A stretch of DNA of 64,000 nucleotides. Source: Henriciella sp. Lineage in GTDB: Bacteria; Pseudomonadota; Alphaproteobacteria; Caulobacterales; Hyphomonadaceae. The position numbers were made by a program, and so were the translations under genes. Where the stretch lies: contig JAEPOM010000001.1 in NCBI GenBank assembly GCA_017642885.1, positions 62,001-126,000 of the forward strand, given 5' to 3'. Under the pieces are notes generated by a model. It had not been told where the DNA came from and made no database searches. It worked only from the letters and a program-made list of their open reading frames with translations. Of the stretch, positions 53,328-62,261 are shown one piece after another (position 1 is the stretch's first letter; each line of letters begins with the position of its first letter).

Positions 53328-54194
53328 TCAGGACTCTCCCAACATCGCGTCAACTTGCGCGCGTTTGGGCAAGCTGGGTTGCGCGCCTGGACGCGTGACC
53401 GCCAAAGCTGCTGCTGCGGAGGCAAACCGCAACGCCTGTTTCGGCGGTTGTCCCTCCGCGAGCGCAACGGCGAGTGCACCGCAAAACGTATCTCCCGCGC
53501 CAGTCGTATCGACGACGTCAACGTCAAATGCTGGAACCCTCGCGATCTCCTGCCCCATCTTGAACAGCGCAGCCCCTTCACCTCCGAGGGTCAGTGCGAC
53601 GAGGCCGCCGCGCTCATGTAAGGCGTCACCATAGAATTCCGCCTCAATCTCGTTCACGATCAGAAGATCTGCATCTTTCAGCAATTGCGGCGAAACGCCA
53701 ATGGCCGGGGCGAGATTGATTGCCATCAGCGCCCCGGTCTCTGCGGCCTGGCGTGTGGCTGCCTCAACCGCCGTTACAGACACTTCGAGCTGGCTGAGGA
53801 TCACATCGCACTTAGGAAGGCCCGCCACATCGCTCGGTCCAACGCGCGTATTCGCACCACTCGCGACCGTGATCTGGTTCTCGCCCTCAGGAGAAACAGC
53901 GATCAAAGCAACGCCGGTCGCGGTGCCAAGCTCACTCATAACATTCGAGACATCAACGCCGTCTCGTCGCAACAAGGTCATGGCCGTCTCTGCGAGCGCG
54001 TCGTCGCCAACACAGCCCACCAAATGCACCGCCGCGCCGAGCCGCCGCGCGGCTAGGGCCTGGTTTGCACCTTTGCCGCCCGGGTGCTGCGCAAACTGTG
54101 CGCCTGTCACAGTCTCTCCGGCCTGGGGCAATGGCGCGCCGCTCGCTACGAGGTCGAGATTGATCGATCCGACAACACCTATCGTGACGCTCAT
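53328..54194 (-). CDS. rbsK: Ribokinase
   Basis: A 288-residue PfkB-family sugar kinase, ribokinase branch: ATP + D-ribose to ribose-5-phosphate. VVGSINLDLV at the start, HPGGKGANQALAARRLG (37-53) and the catalytic DTTGAGDTFCGAL (Asp235). It is coupled by ATGA to the nucleoside hydrolase, so ribose released from nucleosides would be phosphorylated at once. Confidence 0.92.
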   Translation of the reverse strand: MSVTIGVVGSINLDLVASGAPLPQAGETVTGAQFAQHPGGKGANQALAARRLGAAVHLVGCVGDDALAETAMTLLRRDGVDVSNVMSELGTATGVALIAVSPEGENQITVASGANTRVGPSDVAGLPKCDVILSQLEVSVTAVEAATRQAAETGALMAINLAPAIGVSPQLLKDADLLIVNEIEAEFYGDALHERGGLVALTLGGEGAALFKMGQEIARVPAFDVDVVDTTGAGDTFCGALAVALAEGQPPKQALRFASAAAALAVTRPGAQPSLPKRAQVDAMLGES

Positions 54195-55117
54195 TCAAAC
54201 CCTCCCAGCAGGCGCGCGAGCTCTTCAAACACGCCATCATCATCAGCCTGCGTGTACCACATAACCGGGCCATCATCGTCAAAGTGAGGGATCGTTCGTC
54301 CAAATTGCTCGCCGCGCTCCGTGATCACTTCGACATGGGCCCGCCGCCCTTGAAACAGATCCGGGCGCGTAACGGCGATGACGGTGCTCGGATCGTGCAA
54401 AGGGGCATCGCGTGCGCCGTTGGCTGAGAATTCGAGTTTACAAGAAGCGTCTAATAGCTGCACCGCCACTTCGGCCTGTTTGGTTCGTACTGTCCGCAAA
54501 TGTGAGAGCCGCGCCTGCGTCGCCCGAACAGTATGCGTGACGTCCAGACTGAGGCAGCGAACCGGCAATCCGGATCCGAACACCGACGCGGCCGCATGTG
54601 GGTCCGCAAATACGTTGAATTCCGAGAATGGGGTGATATTGCCGCCTTCGGTATCGGCGCCGCCCATCAGCACGATCTCCGCAATCCCGTCCGCGATATC
54701 GGGCGCCATAGTCAGGGCCAGCGCGACGTTGGTCATTGGCCCTGTGACAATCAGCGTGAGCGGATCGTCTTTTGCCCCCCTGCACGCTTCGATGATCATG
54801 TTGACAGAATGCAACTCCGACAGGGGCTGCTTTGGGTCCGGAAACGGTATATCCCCCAGGCCTGTGCTGCCGTGGAAATCCTCAGCTGTGACCGGGTCCC
54901 GCAGCATGGGGCGCGGCGCACCGGCACAGACGGGGATCGCCGTGTCCAAGCCAGCCACCTCGCGAATGATGCGGGCATTCATCGCGGTTTGCGGTCCCTT
55001 CACGTTTCCAGCGACCGTTGTGATCGCGCGAACATCGAGATCAGCGGTTCCAAATGCAGCGAGCAACGCTACGGCATCATCCAATCCAGGATCACAATCA
55101 ATGAGTACGCAAGTCAT
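54191..55117 (-). CDS. Inosine-uridine-type nucleoside hydrolase
   Basis: A 308-residue calcium-dependent nucleoside hydrolase: nucleoside + water to base + ribose. DCDPGLDDA (Asp7, 9, 13, 14) is the ribose/Ca site; VTGPMTNVALAL, LMGGADTEGGN and SEFNVFADPHAAASVF are also diagnostic. The start at 55117 gives the canonical N-terminus. It is first of the salvage run with ribokinase. The base preference cannot be told. Confidence 0.93.
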   Translation of the reverse strand: MTCVLIDCDPGLDDAVALLAAFGTADLDVRAITTVAGNVKGPQTAMNARIIREVAGLDTAIPVCAGAPRPMLRDPVTAEDFHGSTGLGDIPFPDPKQPLSELHSVNMIIEACRGAKDDPLTLIVTGPMTNVALALTMAPDIADGIAEIVLMGGADTEGGNITPFSEFNVFADPHAAASVFGSGLPVRCLSLDVTHTVRATQARLSHLRTVRTKQAEVAVQLLDASCKLEFSANGARDAPLHDPSTVIAVTRPDLFQGRRAHVEVITERGEQFGRTIPHFDDDGPVMWYTQADDDGVFEELARLLGGFE

Positions 55118-55219
55118 GTTTCGTGTCTGCGCCGCGACTTTTGCGTTGGCAAGCCTTGAAACGCGTCCTCGCATCGCTAAACCCAATCTCAAATTTCAAG
55201 TTCAAGCAGGAGACCCAAG

Positions 55220-55924
55220 ATGAGTGTGACCACCCGGATCGTTGATTATGAGCAAGGCGGCCAGACCTATGAAGGGTTTCTCGCCATGCCCGAAGGAACG
55301 CCAAAAGGCGTTGTTGTCGTTGCCCACGCCTGGGGCGGTCAGTCAGACTTCGAGCAAGGCAAGGCGAAACTGATGGCGGAATGGGGATATGCCGGATTTG
55401 CCCTCGACGTTTACGGCAAAGGCCAGCGCGGTGAGACCAATGAAGAGTGCGAAGCCTTGATGACCCCGCTGGCGAGCAATCGGGAAGAGCTGCAAGCTCG
55501 CCTGGCTGAGGCTTTGAGCGTTGCCAAGAAAGAATCTGGTTCAGACAATTCAGCGGCGATCGGTTTTTGTTTTGGCGGTCTCAGCGTGCTCGACATGGCG
55601 CGAACAAATATGGCTCTGAAAGGTGTCGTCAGCTTCCATGGCCTGTTCGGTGCACCCGGAAACACAGCTGATCAGATCACGCCCAAAGTCCTCGCGCTTC
55701 ATGGTTGGGAAGACCCAATGGCGACTCCCGATGACGTCATGGATTTCTCGAAAGAGATGACCAGCGCAAAAGCCGACTGGCAGCTGCATGCCTATGGTTC
55801 AACGATGCACGCTTTCACCAATCCGCATGCGGACAATCCAGATTTCGGCACCGTTTATGATGCAGGTGCCGACCGGCGCAGCTTCGCAGCGTGTCAGGAT
55901 TTTCTAGCAGAGGTTCTGGGTTAA
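55220..55924 (+). CDS. Dienelactone hydrolase family protein
   Basis: A 234-residue alpha/beta hydrolase of the DLH family: nucleophile Cys117 (GFCFGG), Asp165 (HGWED), His197 (TMHAF), all present. It cleaves dienelactone in aromatic degradation in relatives, but many members act on other esters, and no aromatic-ring genes are near. It overlaps the NhaC gene by TTAA. Confidence 0.9.
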   Translation: MSVTTRIVDYEQGGQTYEGFLAMPEGTPKGVVVVAHAWGGQSDFEQGKAKLMAEWGYAGFALDVYGKGQRGETNEECEALMTPLASNREELQARLAEALSVAKKESGSDNSAAIGFCFGGLSVLDMARTNMALKGVVSFHGLFGAPGNTADQITPKVLALHGWEDPMATPDDVMDFSKEMTSAKADWQLHAYGSTMHAFTNPHADNPDFGTVYDAGADRRSFAACQDFLAEVLG

Positions 55925-57294
55925 GCGGTCAGTCCCGCGAGCAGATAGAGTCCGGTCGCAGCAACACCGCCAAACACGGCGTAAGGCAGCTGCGTCCGGA
56001 CGTGCTCCATATGATCACATCCCGAGGCGAGCGATGCGATAATCGTTGTGTCGGAGATCGGGGAACAGTGGTCACCAAAGACACCGCCGCCCATCACCGC
56101 AGCCACAGCTAGCGGTAACGGTACCCCTGCCCCGACAGCAAGAGGAACGGCAACCGGCACCAGAATGCCATACGTGCCCCAACTGGTGCCCGCCGTGAAC
56201 GACGTAATCCCGGCCGCAACGAACAGGATGGCAGGGATGGTCCACGGCGCTGGGAAGCTCGATGCCATATTGGCGATAAACTCACGCATGCCGACCGCAT
56301 TGAGGCTCGCCCCCAGAACCAGTGCCATGAAGATCATGGTCACGGCCGGCAGCAAATCGCCCATGCCTTTGAAGCCTATCTCGAGCAGTTCGCCTTTGGC
56401 GCGCCGCGAATGAGCGAGGCAGAAAAATGCTACGACTGTGCCGAGAATGACCGACCATAGAATGGCCTGCGAGCCTGACCCGGCGCGGATATCACCATCG
56501 CCCGTCCAGATCATGAATGCGATCGTGCCGCCGATCATGACGAGCAGTGGTAGCGCCATGTAAACGGCTTTCGTCGCGGGCGCAGGCGCTTCGTTGAACA
56601 TGCCGGTGCCCGATGCCGCAGCCGCGTTCGACCCCGTTGCTTCAACCGCCGCCATGGGCCCGAACGTCTTGTTTGAGAACACCGTGAAAAAGACCAGGAC
56701 CAGCGTGATCCACGCATAGAAATTCAGCCCAATCGTTGCCATCAGGACGCCGGTTGCTCCCTCAACGCCGTTCTCATTCAGCAGCCCAAGAAGGTATGCC
56801 CCCCAACCATTAAACAGGATCAACACACTCACCGGGGCGCAGGTTGAGTCGATAATGTAGGCCAGCCTCTCACGGCTCATTTTGAGCTTGTCGAACAGCG
56901 GACGACCAAGAATTCCCGTTGTCAGAAGACTGATATTGGTCTCAACAAAAATCAGAACCCCGCAAATCGCGGTCACCAGGCTGGCGCGCCGCGGTGTCGA
57001 GGCAAAGCCGGAACTCTGTAGTCGCTCTACCATGGCGCTGATGCCGCCCGACCGGTGCATATACACGATCAACGCACCGATGATCAGGCAAAACAGGAGG
57101 ACCCGCGTATTGTAAGGACTGTCGAACACGCCGACGGCTCGATCGATACCGCCGAGCGCGCCCATGAACGGATTGAACCCGGCAATGATCGTCTCGCTGA
57201 GCCAGATCGCCAGACCCAGCGCCCAGAACACATTACGGGTCCATATCGCGACAATGATCGCGACAATCGGCGGCGTGATTGTCAGCCAGTCCAT
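55921..57294 (-). CDS. NhaC family Na+/H+ antiporter
   Basis: A 457-residue polytopic transporter of the NhaC-like family, about 11 membrane segments. The signature GGGVFGDHCSPISDTTIIASLASGCDHMEHVRTQ (about 402-435) and the earlier FVETNISLLTTGILGRP are diagnostic. It may exchange Na+ for protons or carry amino acids or organic acids. It follows the M19 dipeptidase gene on the same strand with seven bases between, so transport of the dipeptidase products is possible. Confidence 0.92.
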   Translation of the reverse strand: MDWLTITPPIVAIIVAIWTRNVFWALGLAIWLSETIIAGFNPFMGALGGIDRAVGVFDSPYNTRVLLFCLIIGALIVYMHRSGGISAMVERLQSSGFASTPRRASLVTAICGVLIFVETNISLLTTGILGRPLFDKLKMSRERLAYIIDSTCAPVSVLILFNGWGAYLLGLLNENGVEGATGVLMATIGLNFYAWITLVLVFFTVFSNKTFGPMAAVEATGSNAAAASGTGMFNEAPAPATKAVYMALPLLVMIGGTIAFMIWTGDGDIRAGSGSQAILWSVILGTVVAFFCLAHSRRAKGELLEIGFKGMGDLLPAVTMIFMALVLGASLNAVGMREFIANMASSFPAPWTIPAILFVAAGITSFTAGTSWGTYGILVPVAVPLAVGAGVPLPLAVAAVMGGGVFGDHCSPISDTTIIASLASGCDHMEHVRTQLPYAVFGGVAATGLYLLAGLTA

Positions 57295-57301
57295 AGACAG
57301 T

Positions 57302-58594
57302 CTAGTTCAAAACGTCGGGTGAAACGAGATCCGATGTCCGGGCCTCTTCGGCTGCGCGCACGAGGCGCATCATGTTGCCGCCCCAGACCTTTTCGACATC
57401 CTCACGCGTATACCCAGCCGCAAGCAGGTCGCGCGTGATTTTCTGTAACATGGAGACGTCGCTCATACCGTCGACACCGCCGCCGCCATCCCAGTCGCCG
57501 CTAATCCCGACATGGTCCGGACCGATAAGCTCGAGGACGTGGAACGTGTGCTCCATAAACTTCTCATATGAGGAACGCGGACGCGGGAAATCGCGATCGA
57601 GTTCCTGACGAGCTGCAAACCAGGCCGCCAGTTCCTCACTATCCAGCTCACTCGGGTCCGCGCCGTAAGCGGTGTTGAAAACTTCGAGTGCCGCTTCCCG
57701 CTCGGGCGTCGGCACCAGGAGTTCGAGATAGCCGCCAAAAATGTTCATCTGGATCACTCCGCCCGCTTCAGCGAGTTCGAGCAGCAAGGTATCGTCGATA
57801 TTTCGCGGGTGATCATAAATCGCCTTCGCGCCAGTATGGGAGAGGATGAGCGGCGTGGTGGAAAGCGCAATCATGTCCCGAACAGTTGCGTCTGCAGCGT
57901 GGCTGCCATCCAGGACAAGGCCGAGGCGATTGGCTTCTCGCACCAGCTCTTCCCCGAGCGGACTGAGACCGTCATAGGGCGGCTCGATCGCCGTGGCGCT
58001 GTCAGCGAATTGGTTGTGAGCAAAATGGACGGGCGCGATCATGCGCAAGCCGCCAATGTAGAAGTGCTCCAATAGAGAAACATCAAGTCCGAGCGGGTAG
58101 GAGTTTTCCATACTCTGGAAGACGACTTTCTTCCCGTCAGCGATGATGCGATCTGCGTCATCTGCGGTGAAGGCTAATGCGACCTCCTCATGATACTTCG
58201 CAGCGAATTCCCGGATCGCTGTCTGGCGCATCAAGCCATGTGTCCGCGCCGCCGCGTAAGACGCTTCATCGAGGGGGCCTTGTCGGGTGAAGATAACCCA
58301 GAACCCGCCGTCCAGACCGCCTTCATTCATACGCGGCAGATCTACATGCGTGCCGTCTTCTTCCCAGGTCCCGCGAGCGGTGAACAGGTAATCGTCCGTG
58401 TGGAACAAAGCTGGCGTGTCGAGGTGGCTATCGAAAACGGCGATAGATTCGTGAAATGCGTCTGCATCTCCGGATGTCTGCGCGCCTGCTTCCGGGGCCT
58501 GCTGCACCGTGATCACGCTGCCCGCGCCCTGTAATTGTGGCGCGCAGGCGGTCATTGCGAGCACAGCCAAACTTCCAATCCCGATACGGATCAT
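57302..58594 (-). CDS. Membrane dipeptidase (M19) lipoprotein
   Basis: A 430-residue zinc dipeptidase of family M19 (renal-dipeptidase-like), with lipobox MTAC (Cys17). Ligands: FDSHLDTP (His57, Asp59), the bridging Glu in SMENSYPLG, and histidines in HFAHN, DGSHAAD and LSHTGAKAIYDHPRN. It cleaves dipeptides, including D-residue ones, at the envelope. It is probably cotranscribed with nhaC. Confidence 0.94.
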   Translation of the reverse strand: MIRIGIGSLAVLAMTACAPQLQGAGSVITVQQAPEAGAQTSGDADAFHESIAVFDSHLDTPALFHTDDYLFTARGTWEEDGTHVDLPRMNEGGLDGGFWVIFTRQGPLDEASYAAARTHGLMRQTAIREFAAKYHEEVALAFTADDADRIIADGKKVVFQSMENSYPLGLDVSLLEHFYIGGLRMIAPVHFAHNQFADSATAIEPPYDGLSPLGEELVREANRLGLVLDGSHAADATVRDMIALSTTPLILSHTGAKAIYDHPRNIDDTLLLELAEAGGVIQMNIFGGYLELLVPTPEREAALEVFNTAYGADPSELDSEELAAWFAARQELDRDFPRPRSSYEKFMEHTFHVLELIGPDHVGISGDWDGGGGVDGMSDVSMLQKITRDLLAAGYTREDVEKVWGGNMMRLVRAAEEARTSDLVSPDVLN

Positions 58595-58639
58595 TGTGGA
58601 ACTCCTTCAATCTGCAGACAGACCTAATGGAGGGAGAGA

Positions 58640-59836
58640 TCAAGGCAAGTCCGCGGCTGCCGGATCGGTCCAGATCACGTGTTCCAGCCCCACAAATCTC
58701 GCCAATCGCGCAAGTTCGGCGTCGAGCTTCTCTGCTCGTGCAGGGGTCCAGGAGACCTTTGATTCAATCCAGAACCTCAAGACGTTCAACTGACTGGCCT
58801 TTCGATCCGCCTTAACTTCGATGCGCCCAACGAAACGATCGCCCTCCAGAAGGGGATAGACGTAATAGCCCCACTGCCGCTTGGCGGCGGGTACAAACAT
58901 CTCGACCGTGTAATCGAACCCAAACAGGCGCTTCAGGCGATTGCGATCTCGAATGACCGGATCAAACGGATTGAGAATACGCAGGCGCGACGTCGGAGCC
59001 TGAGCCTTGGCCAGTCGGTCCTCGATATCTGGCGGCGCCAGGACACAGACCGTGGACTTATCGGCGCAAGAGATTTCGACCGGCACCAAGTCCGCCGCAT
59101 GACGTGTGGCCCAGGTCTTGGCTTCGCTGTTGCTGACCGCGGCCCAGAACCGCTGAATGTCGCCTTCGCTGCCAAACGCCATCCGATCGAGCGCGCTCCG
59201 ACAAAGCCAGTCGATTTGGTCCTCATCTGATGGAATGCGCGATCGTAAATCTTCCGGGATCACGCGCTCGCTGAGATCATAGAACTTGGTGAAATTCTCC
59301 CGATGCGAGGTCGAGAGTTCGCCCGCATACCACATATAATCGAGCGCCAGCTTGTGTGGTGGACGCGCCCACATTTTCTTCTCGCCTTTGACTTTCGTAT
59401 CGAAGGCCTTGGTGCACAAAGGCCCTTCTTTCCGAATGCGATCCTTGATCGAGTTGCGCCCCTGTTCGTCCAGCATACCGCGATGCCACTCCCAGCCCCG
59501 CACCTTTTCTTCGAGACGTCGAAACTGCCTCTGCCACACGGGATAGAAAGCCATGGGGATGACCGAGGCATCGTGCGTAAAGTGTTCAAAAACAAGGCGA
59601 TGCTCTGCCATGTGCTTGTTCAGCATTCGCTCGCGATAATTCTGATTGCGGCTCCAGAGAATATGGTGATGCGCGCGCGAAACAACCTGAATCGTATCAA
59701 GTTGAACGAACCCTAATGACTGGATCAAACCATCGAGATCGAGCGTGCCCGTTGGCGTCGCCGCGAGCCCTTGCGCGTCCAGCCAGAGCCGCCGGGCGTC
59801 GCGATTGGAAATCTGCAGCGGCGCGCGCTCGGTCAT
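58640..59836 (-). CDS. YcaQ-type DNA glycosylase (HTH_42 family)
   Basis: A 398-residue protein of the AlkX/YcaQ family, DNA glycosylases that unhook interstrand cross-links. The catalytic QLD motif is present (Gln45, Asp47: VQLDTIQVVSRAHH), along with tandem winged helices and the C-terminal ILNPFDPVIRDRNRLKRLFGFDYTVEMFVP segment. The start at 59836 is favoured, two bases after the upstream stop; a GTG at 59857 is also possible. It follows ThuA and rarA, making a repair-flavoured run. Confidence 0.87.
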   Translation of the reverse strand: MTERAPLQISNRDARRLWLDAQGLAATPTGTLDLDGLIQSLGFVQLDTIQVVSRAHHHILWSRNQNYRERMLNKHMAEHRLVFEHFTHDASVIPMAFYPVWQRQFRRLEEKVRGWEWHRGMLDEQGRNSIKDRIRKEGPLCTKAFDTKVKGEKKMWARPPHKLALDYMWYAGELSTSHRENFTKFYDLSERVIPEDLRSRIPSDEDQIDWLCRSALDRMAFGSEGDIQRFWAAVSNSEAKTWATRHAADLVPVEISCADKSTVCVLAPPDIEDRLAKAQAPTSRLRILNPFDPVIRDRNRLKRLFGFDYTVEMFVPAAKRQWGYYVYPLLEGDRFVGRIEVKADRKASQLNVLRFWIESKVSWTPARAEKLDAELARLARFVGLEHVIWTDPAAADLP

Positions 59837-59838
59837 AC

Positions 59839-60744
59839 CTAGCTCGCCGACGGGCACCCTGCCCCATCAGGATCAGACGTTTTCAAAACCCAGTCGAACG
59901 CATCGTTCAGAATCTGGCGATAGACTTCCACATCATAGGCCAGGTCAGAATGCCCAAGCGCCGAATAGAAACTGCGTCCCTCGCCGGGACACCCAACCCA
60001 GATCACCGGGTGCTCTGCCGGCGTATCACCCATCGCCCAATTGGCGAGGTTTTCAATGTCTGCACCTTCTGGATTGAAATCTGGCTCATGGATCCCCGCC
60101 AAGGGAAGCAGGCCATATTCGCTCGGTCGACTATCGAAGAAATACCATTCTTCATCATGTTCCCAGACCTGAGGCGCGCTTGCCATAATCGGATGACCCG
60201 CATTCAACGTTTCGACACGCACGGTGTTGAAATGGGGTGTGAGCGGATGACCGGTAAAAGTCGGACCGATCACGACTTGCGAATACCATTCCCAGTCGGC
60301 GTGCGTGTTGTCGCCTGAGCCATGCAGGCCAATCCAGGACCCGCCTGCTTCCAGCCAGGTCTGGAACGTTTGCTCCTGCTCCGGGCTCAAGGCGTCGCCT
60401 GTTGTGTTGTTGAACACGATGATCTCGAAACGAGCGAGATCGTCGGCATTGAACACTGCCGCATTGACCGTGGTGAAAATGCCGTAGCCGCGCTCACGAG
60501 ACAGCTCGACAAAGAACTTATCGGCACCGGCTATGCCTTCATTGTGACGCCAGCCATTTGTCTTGGAGAATACCAGAATGGCTGGTTGCTGCATCCATTT
60601 GGTAATGTCCGGGGCGACCGTATCGTAGACAGTCTCAGTCTCTTCAGCGACTTGCGCCTGTCCTGATTGTTGGCAGGCCGCTCCGGTGGCGATTAGCCCG
60701 GCGCACATCAGCGTCTTTGTCATCCTGTTCAGATACGAAATCAC
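59839..60744 (-). CDS. ThuA-like domain lipoprotein
   Basis: A 301-residue exported ThuA/trehalose-utilisation-type protein (class I glutamine-amidotransferase-like fold). Lipobox GAAC (about Cys24). PAILVFSKTNGWRH near 49-62 and the GGSWIGLHGSGDNTHADWEWYSQVVIG segment are the family marks. The start is GTG at 60744, preceded by GGGGAGAGACAAA and overlapping the rarA stop as GTGA. The role is unknown; ThuA proteins act on sugars or cleave isoprimeverose-like substrates in some systems. Confidence 0.82.
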   Translation of the reverse strand: MISYLNRMTKTLMCAGLIATGAACQQSGQAQVAEETETVYDTVAPDITKWMQQPAILVFSKTNGWRHNEGIAGADKFFVELSRERGYGIFTTVNAAVFNADDLARFEIIVFNNTTGDALSPEQEQTFQTWLEAGGSWIGLHGSGDNTHADWEWYSQVVIGPTFTGHPLTPHFNTVRVETLNAGHPIMASAPQVWEHDEEWYFFDSRPSEYGLLPLAGIHEPDFNPEGADIENLANWAMGDTPAEHPVIWVGCPGEGRSFYSALGHSDLAYDVEVYRQILNDAFDWVLKTSDPDGAGCPSAS

Positions 60745-62054
60745 TTTGTCTCTCCCCTCGTTTTTCTGATCGCGCGCCACTTTGCGAGGCGTTCGGCGAT
60801 CGGGCCTTCTCTGCCTAATCCTTTTGGCGTGTAGAAATCCACCCGTTCCATCTCATCCGGAAAATAATTTTGCCCGGAGAAGCTCCCATCCGCATCGTGA
60901 TCGTATTCGTATCCGTCGCCATATCCCTGCTCTTTCATCATCTTCGTAGGAGCATTGAGAATATGCTTAGGCGGCATCAGTGAACCGGTGTCTCGTGCGG
61001 CCGCCCGGGCACGCTTTAGGCCCATGTATGAGGCGTTGGATTTCGGCGCTGTGGCAAGATGGACGACGGCTTGGGCCAGTGGGATCAAGCCTTCCGGCTC
61101 CCCCAGACGTTCAAATGCTCGCGCCGCCTCGCCCGCAACCATCATCGCCGTCGGGTCCGCCAGGCTGACATCCTCACTGGCCATGACAACCAAACGCCGC
61201 GCAATGAACAATGGGTCTTCGCCCCCTTCGATCATCCGCGCGAACCAGTACAATGCTGCATCCGGATCAGAGCCTCGAACAGACTTATGCAAAGCCGAAA
61301 CGAGATTGTAGTGTTCTTCGCGGTTCTTGTCGTAAGCGGGCGCACGCTTTTGTAGCGCTTGAGCGAGCTCCTGAACGCTGAGCTTTTTGCCAGGATCTGC
61401 CAGTGAAAAGGCCTGTTCAGCGAGATTCAACAAATAGCGACCATCGCCATCAGCCATATCGATCAAGGCCTGCCGTGCCCTGCTCTCCAGCGGCAAAGCG
61501 GCGCCGTTCTCGCGTTCCGCGCGTTGCAGTAACTCCTCAGCACTCTCAGGATCAATCCGGTTGAGGACCAGGACCGCGCAACGAGACAGCAATGCGCCGT
61601 TTAGCTCAAAACTGGGATTCTCCGTCGTCGCCCCCACCAGCGTGACCGTACCGGCCTCCACATAAGGCAAAAATCCGTCCTGCTGGGCGCGGTTGAAGCG
61701 GTGGATCTCGTCCACGAAAAGCAGCGTCCCCTGTCCAAGATCTCGCCGCCTTTGCGCCGCTTCAAAAACCGCTCGCAAATCCTTCACGCCGGAAAAAATC
61801 GCCGAAATGGCCTCGAAATGGAGATCAGTTTCTTGCGCCAGCAAGCGGGCAATCGTTGTTTTGCCGACGCCGGGCGGGCCCCAGAGAACAATCGAGGAAA
61901 GCTGCCCCTTTGCGAGCATTCGTCCGAGCGCGCCATCTGGCCCCAACAAATGATCTTGCCCTACAACATCGGCCAGCGCTTCAGGTCGCAGCTTGTCTGC
62001 CAGCGGGCGCGGCGCATCTTGCGACATGTCGGAAGCAGCAAATAAATCGGTCAT
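60741..62054 (-). CDS. rarA: Replication-associated recombination protein RarA/MgsA
   Basis: A 437-residue clamp-loader-like AAA+ ATPase that works at stalled forks. Walker A GPPGVGKT (59-66), Walker B LFVDEIHRFNRAQQDGFLP, sensor 1 VGATTENPSFELNGALLSR and the C-terminal RMIEGGEDPLFIARRLVVMASEDVSLADP and LPPKH-like LMPPKHILNAP regions are all typical. The start at 62054 gives MTDLFAASDMSQDAPRPLADKLRP. It is followed by the ThuA lipoprotein (GTGA). Confidence 0.95.
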   Translation of the reverse strand: MTDLFAASDMSQDAPRPLADKLRPEALADVVGQDHLLGPDGALGRMLAKGQLSSIVLWGPPGVGKTTIARLLAQETDLHFEAISAIFSGVKDLRAVFEAAQRRRDLGQGTLLFVDEIHRFNRAQQDGFLPYVEAGTVTLVGATTENPSFELNGALLSRCAVLVLNRIDPESAEELLQRAERENGAALPLESRARQALIDMADGDGRYLLNLAEQAFSLADPGKKLSVQELAQALQKRAPAYDKNREEHYNLVSALHKSVRGSDPDAALYWFARMIEGGEDPLFIARRLVVMASEDVSLADPTAMMVAGEAARAFERLGEPEGLIPLAQAVVHLATAPKSNASYMGLKRARAAARDTGSLMPPKHILNAPTKMMKEQGYGDGYEYDHDADGSFSGQNYFPDEMERVDFYTPKGLGREGPIAERLAKWRAIRKTRGETK

Positions 62055-62261
62055 CGTCTTTGGCTTAGCCGCGCATTCTTGGTTTGATAAGAACTCGATT
62101 GCCAGCCTTCGCCTACAAGCGCAAGAACATACAAAGAACAATCGACTTTGCTGCGTTATCGGCGTCCTGAAAGTGATTTTGAGACACCGGCGTCTTGTCC
62201 CTTATTTGCGTCACACCTAAGCAGAAGCATGCGGGACGCCGAGAATCGAAAGACTTCAGAT

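Noticed and set aside
62055-62261. Cobalamin riboswitch upstream of the CobB/CbiA gene
   Set aside because: No B12-box-like sequence or paired core was seen in the gap between rarA and the gene.
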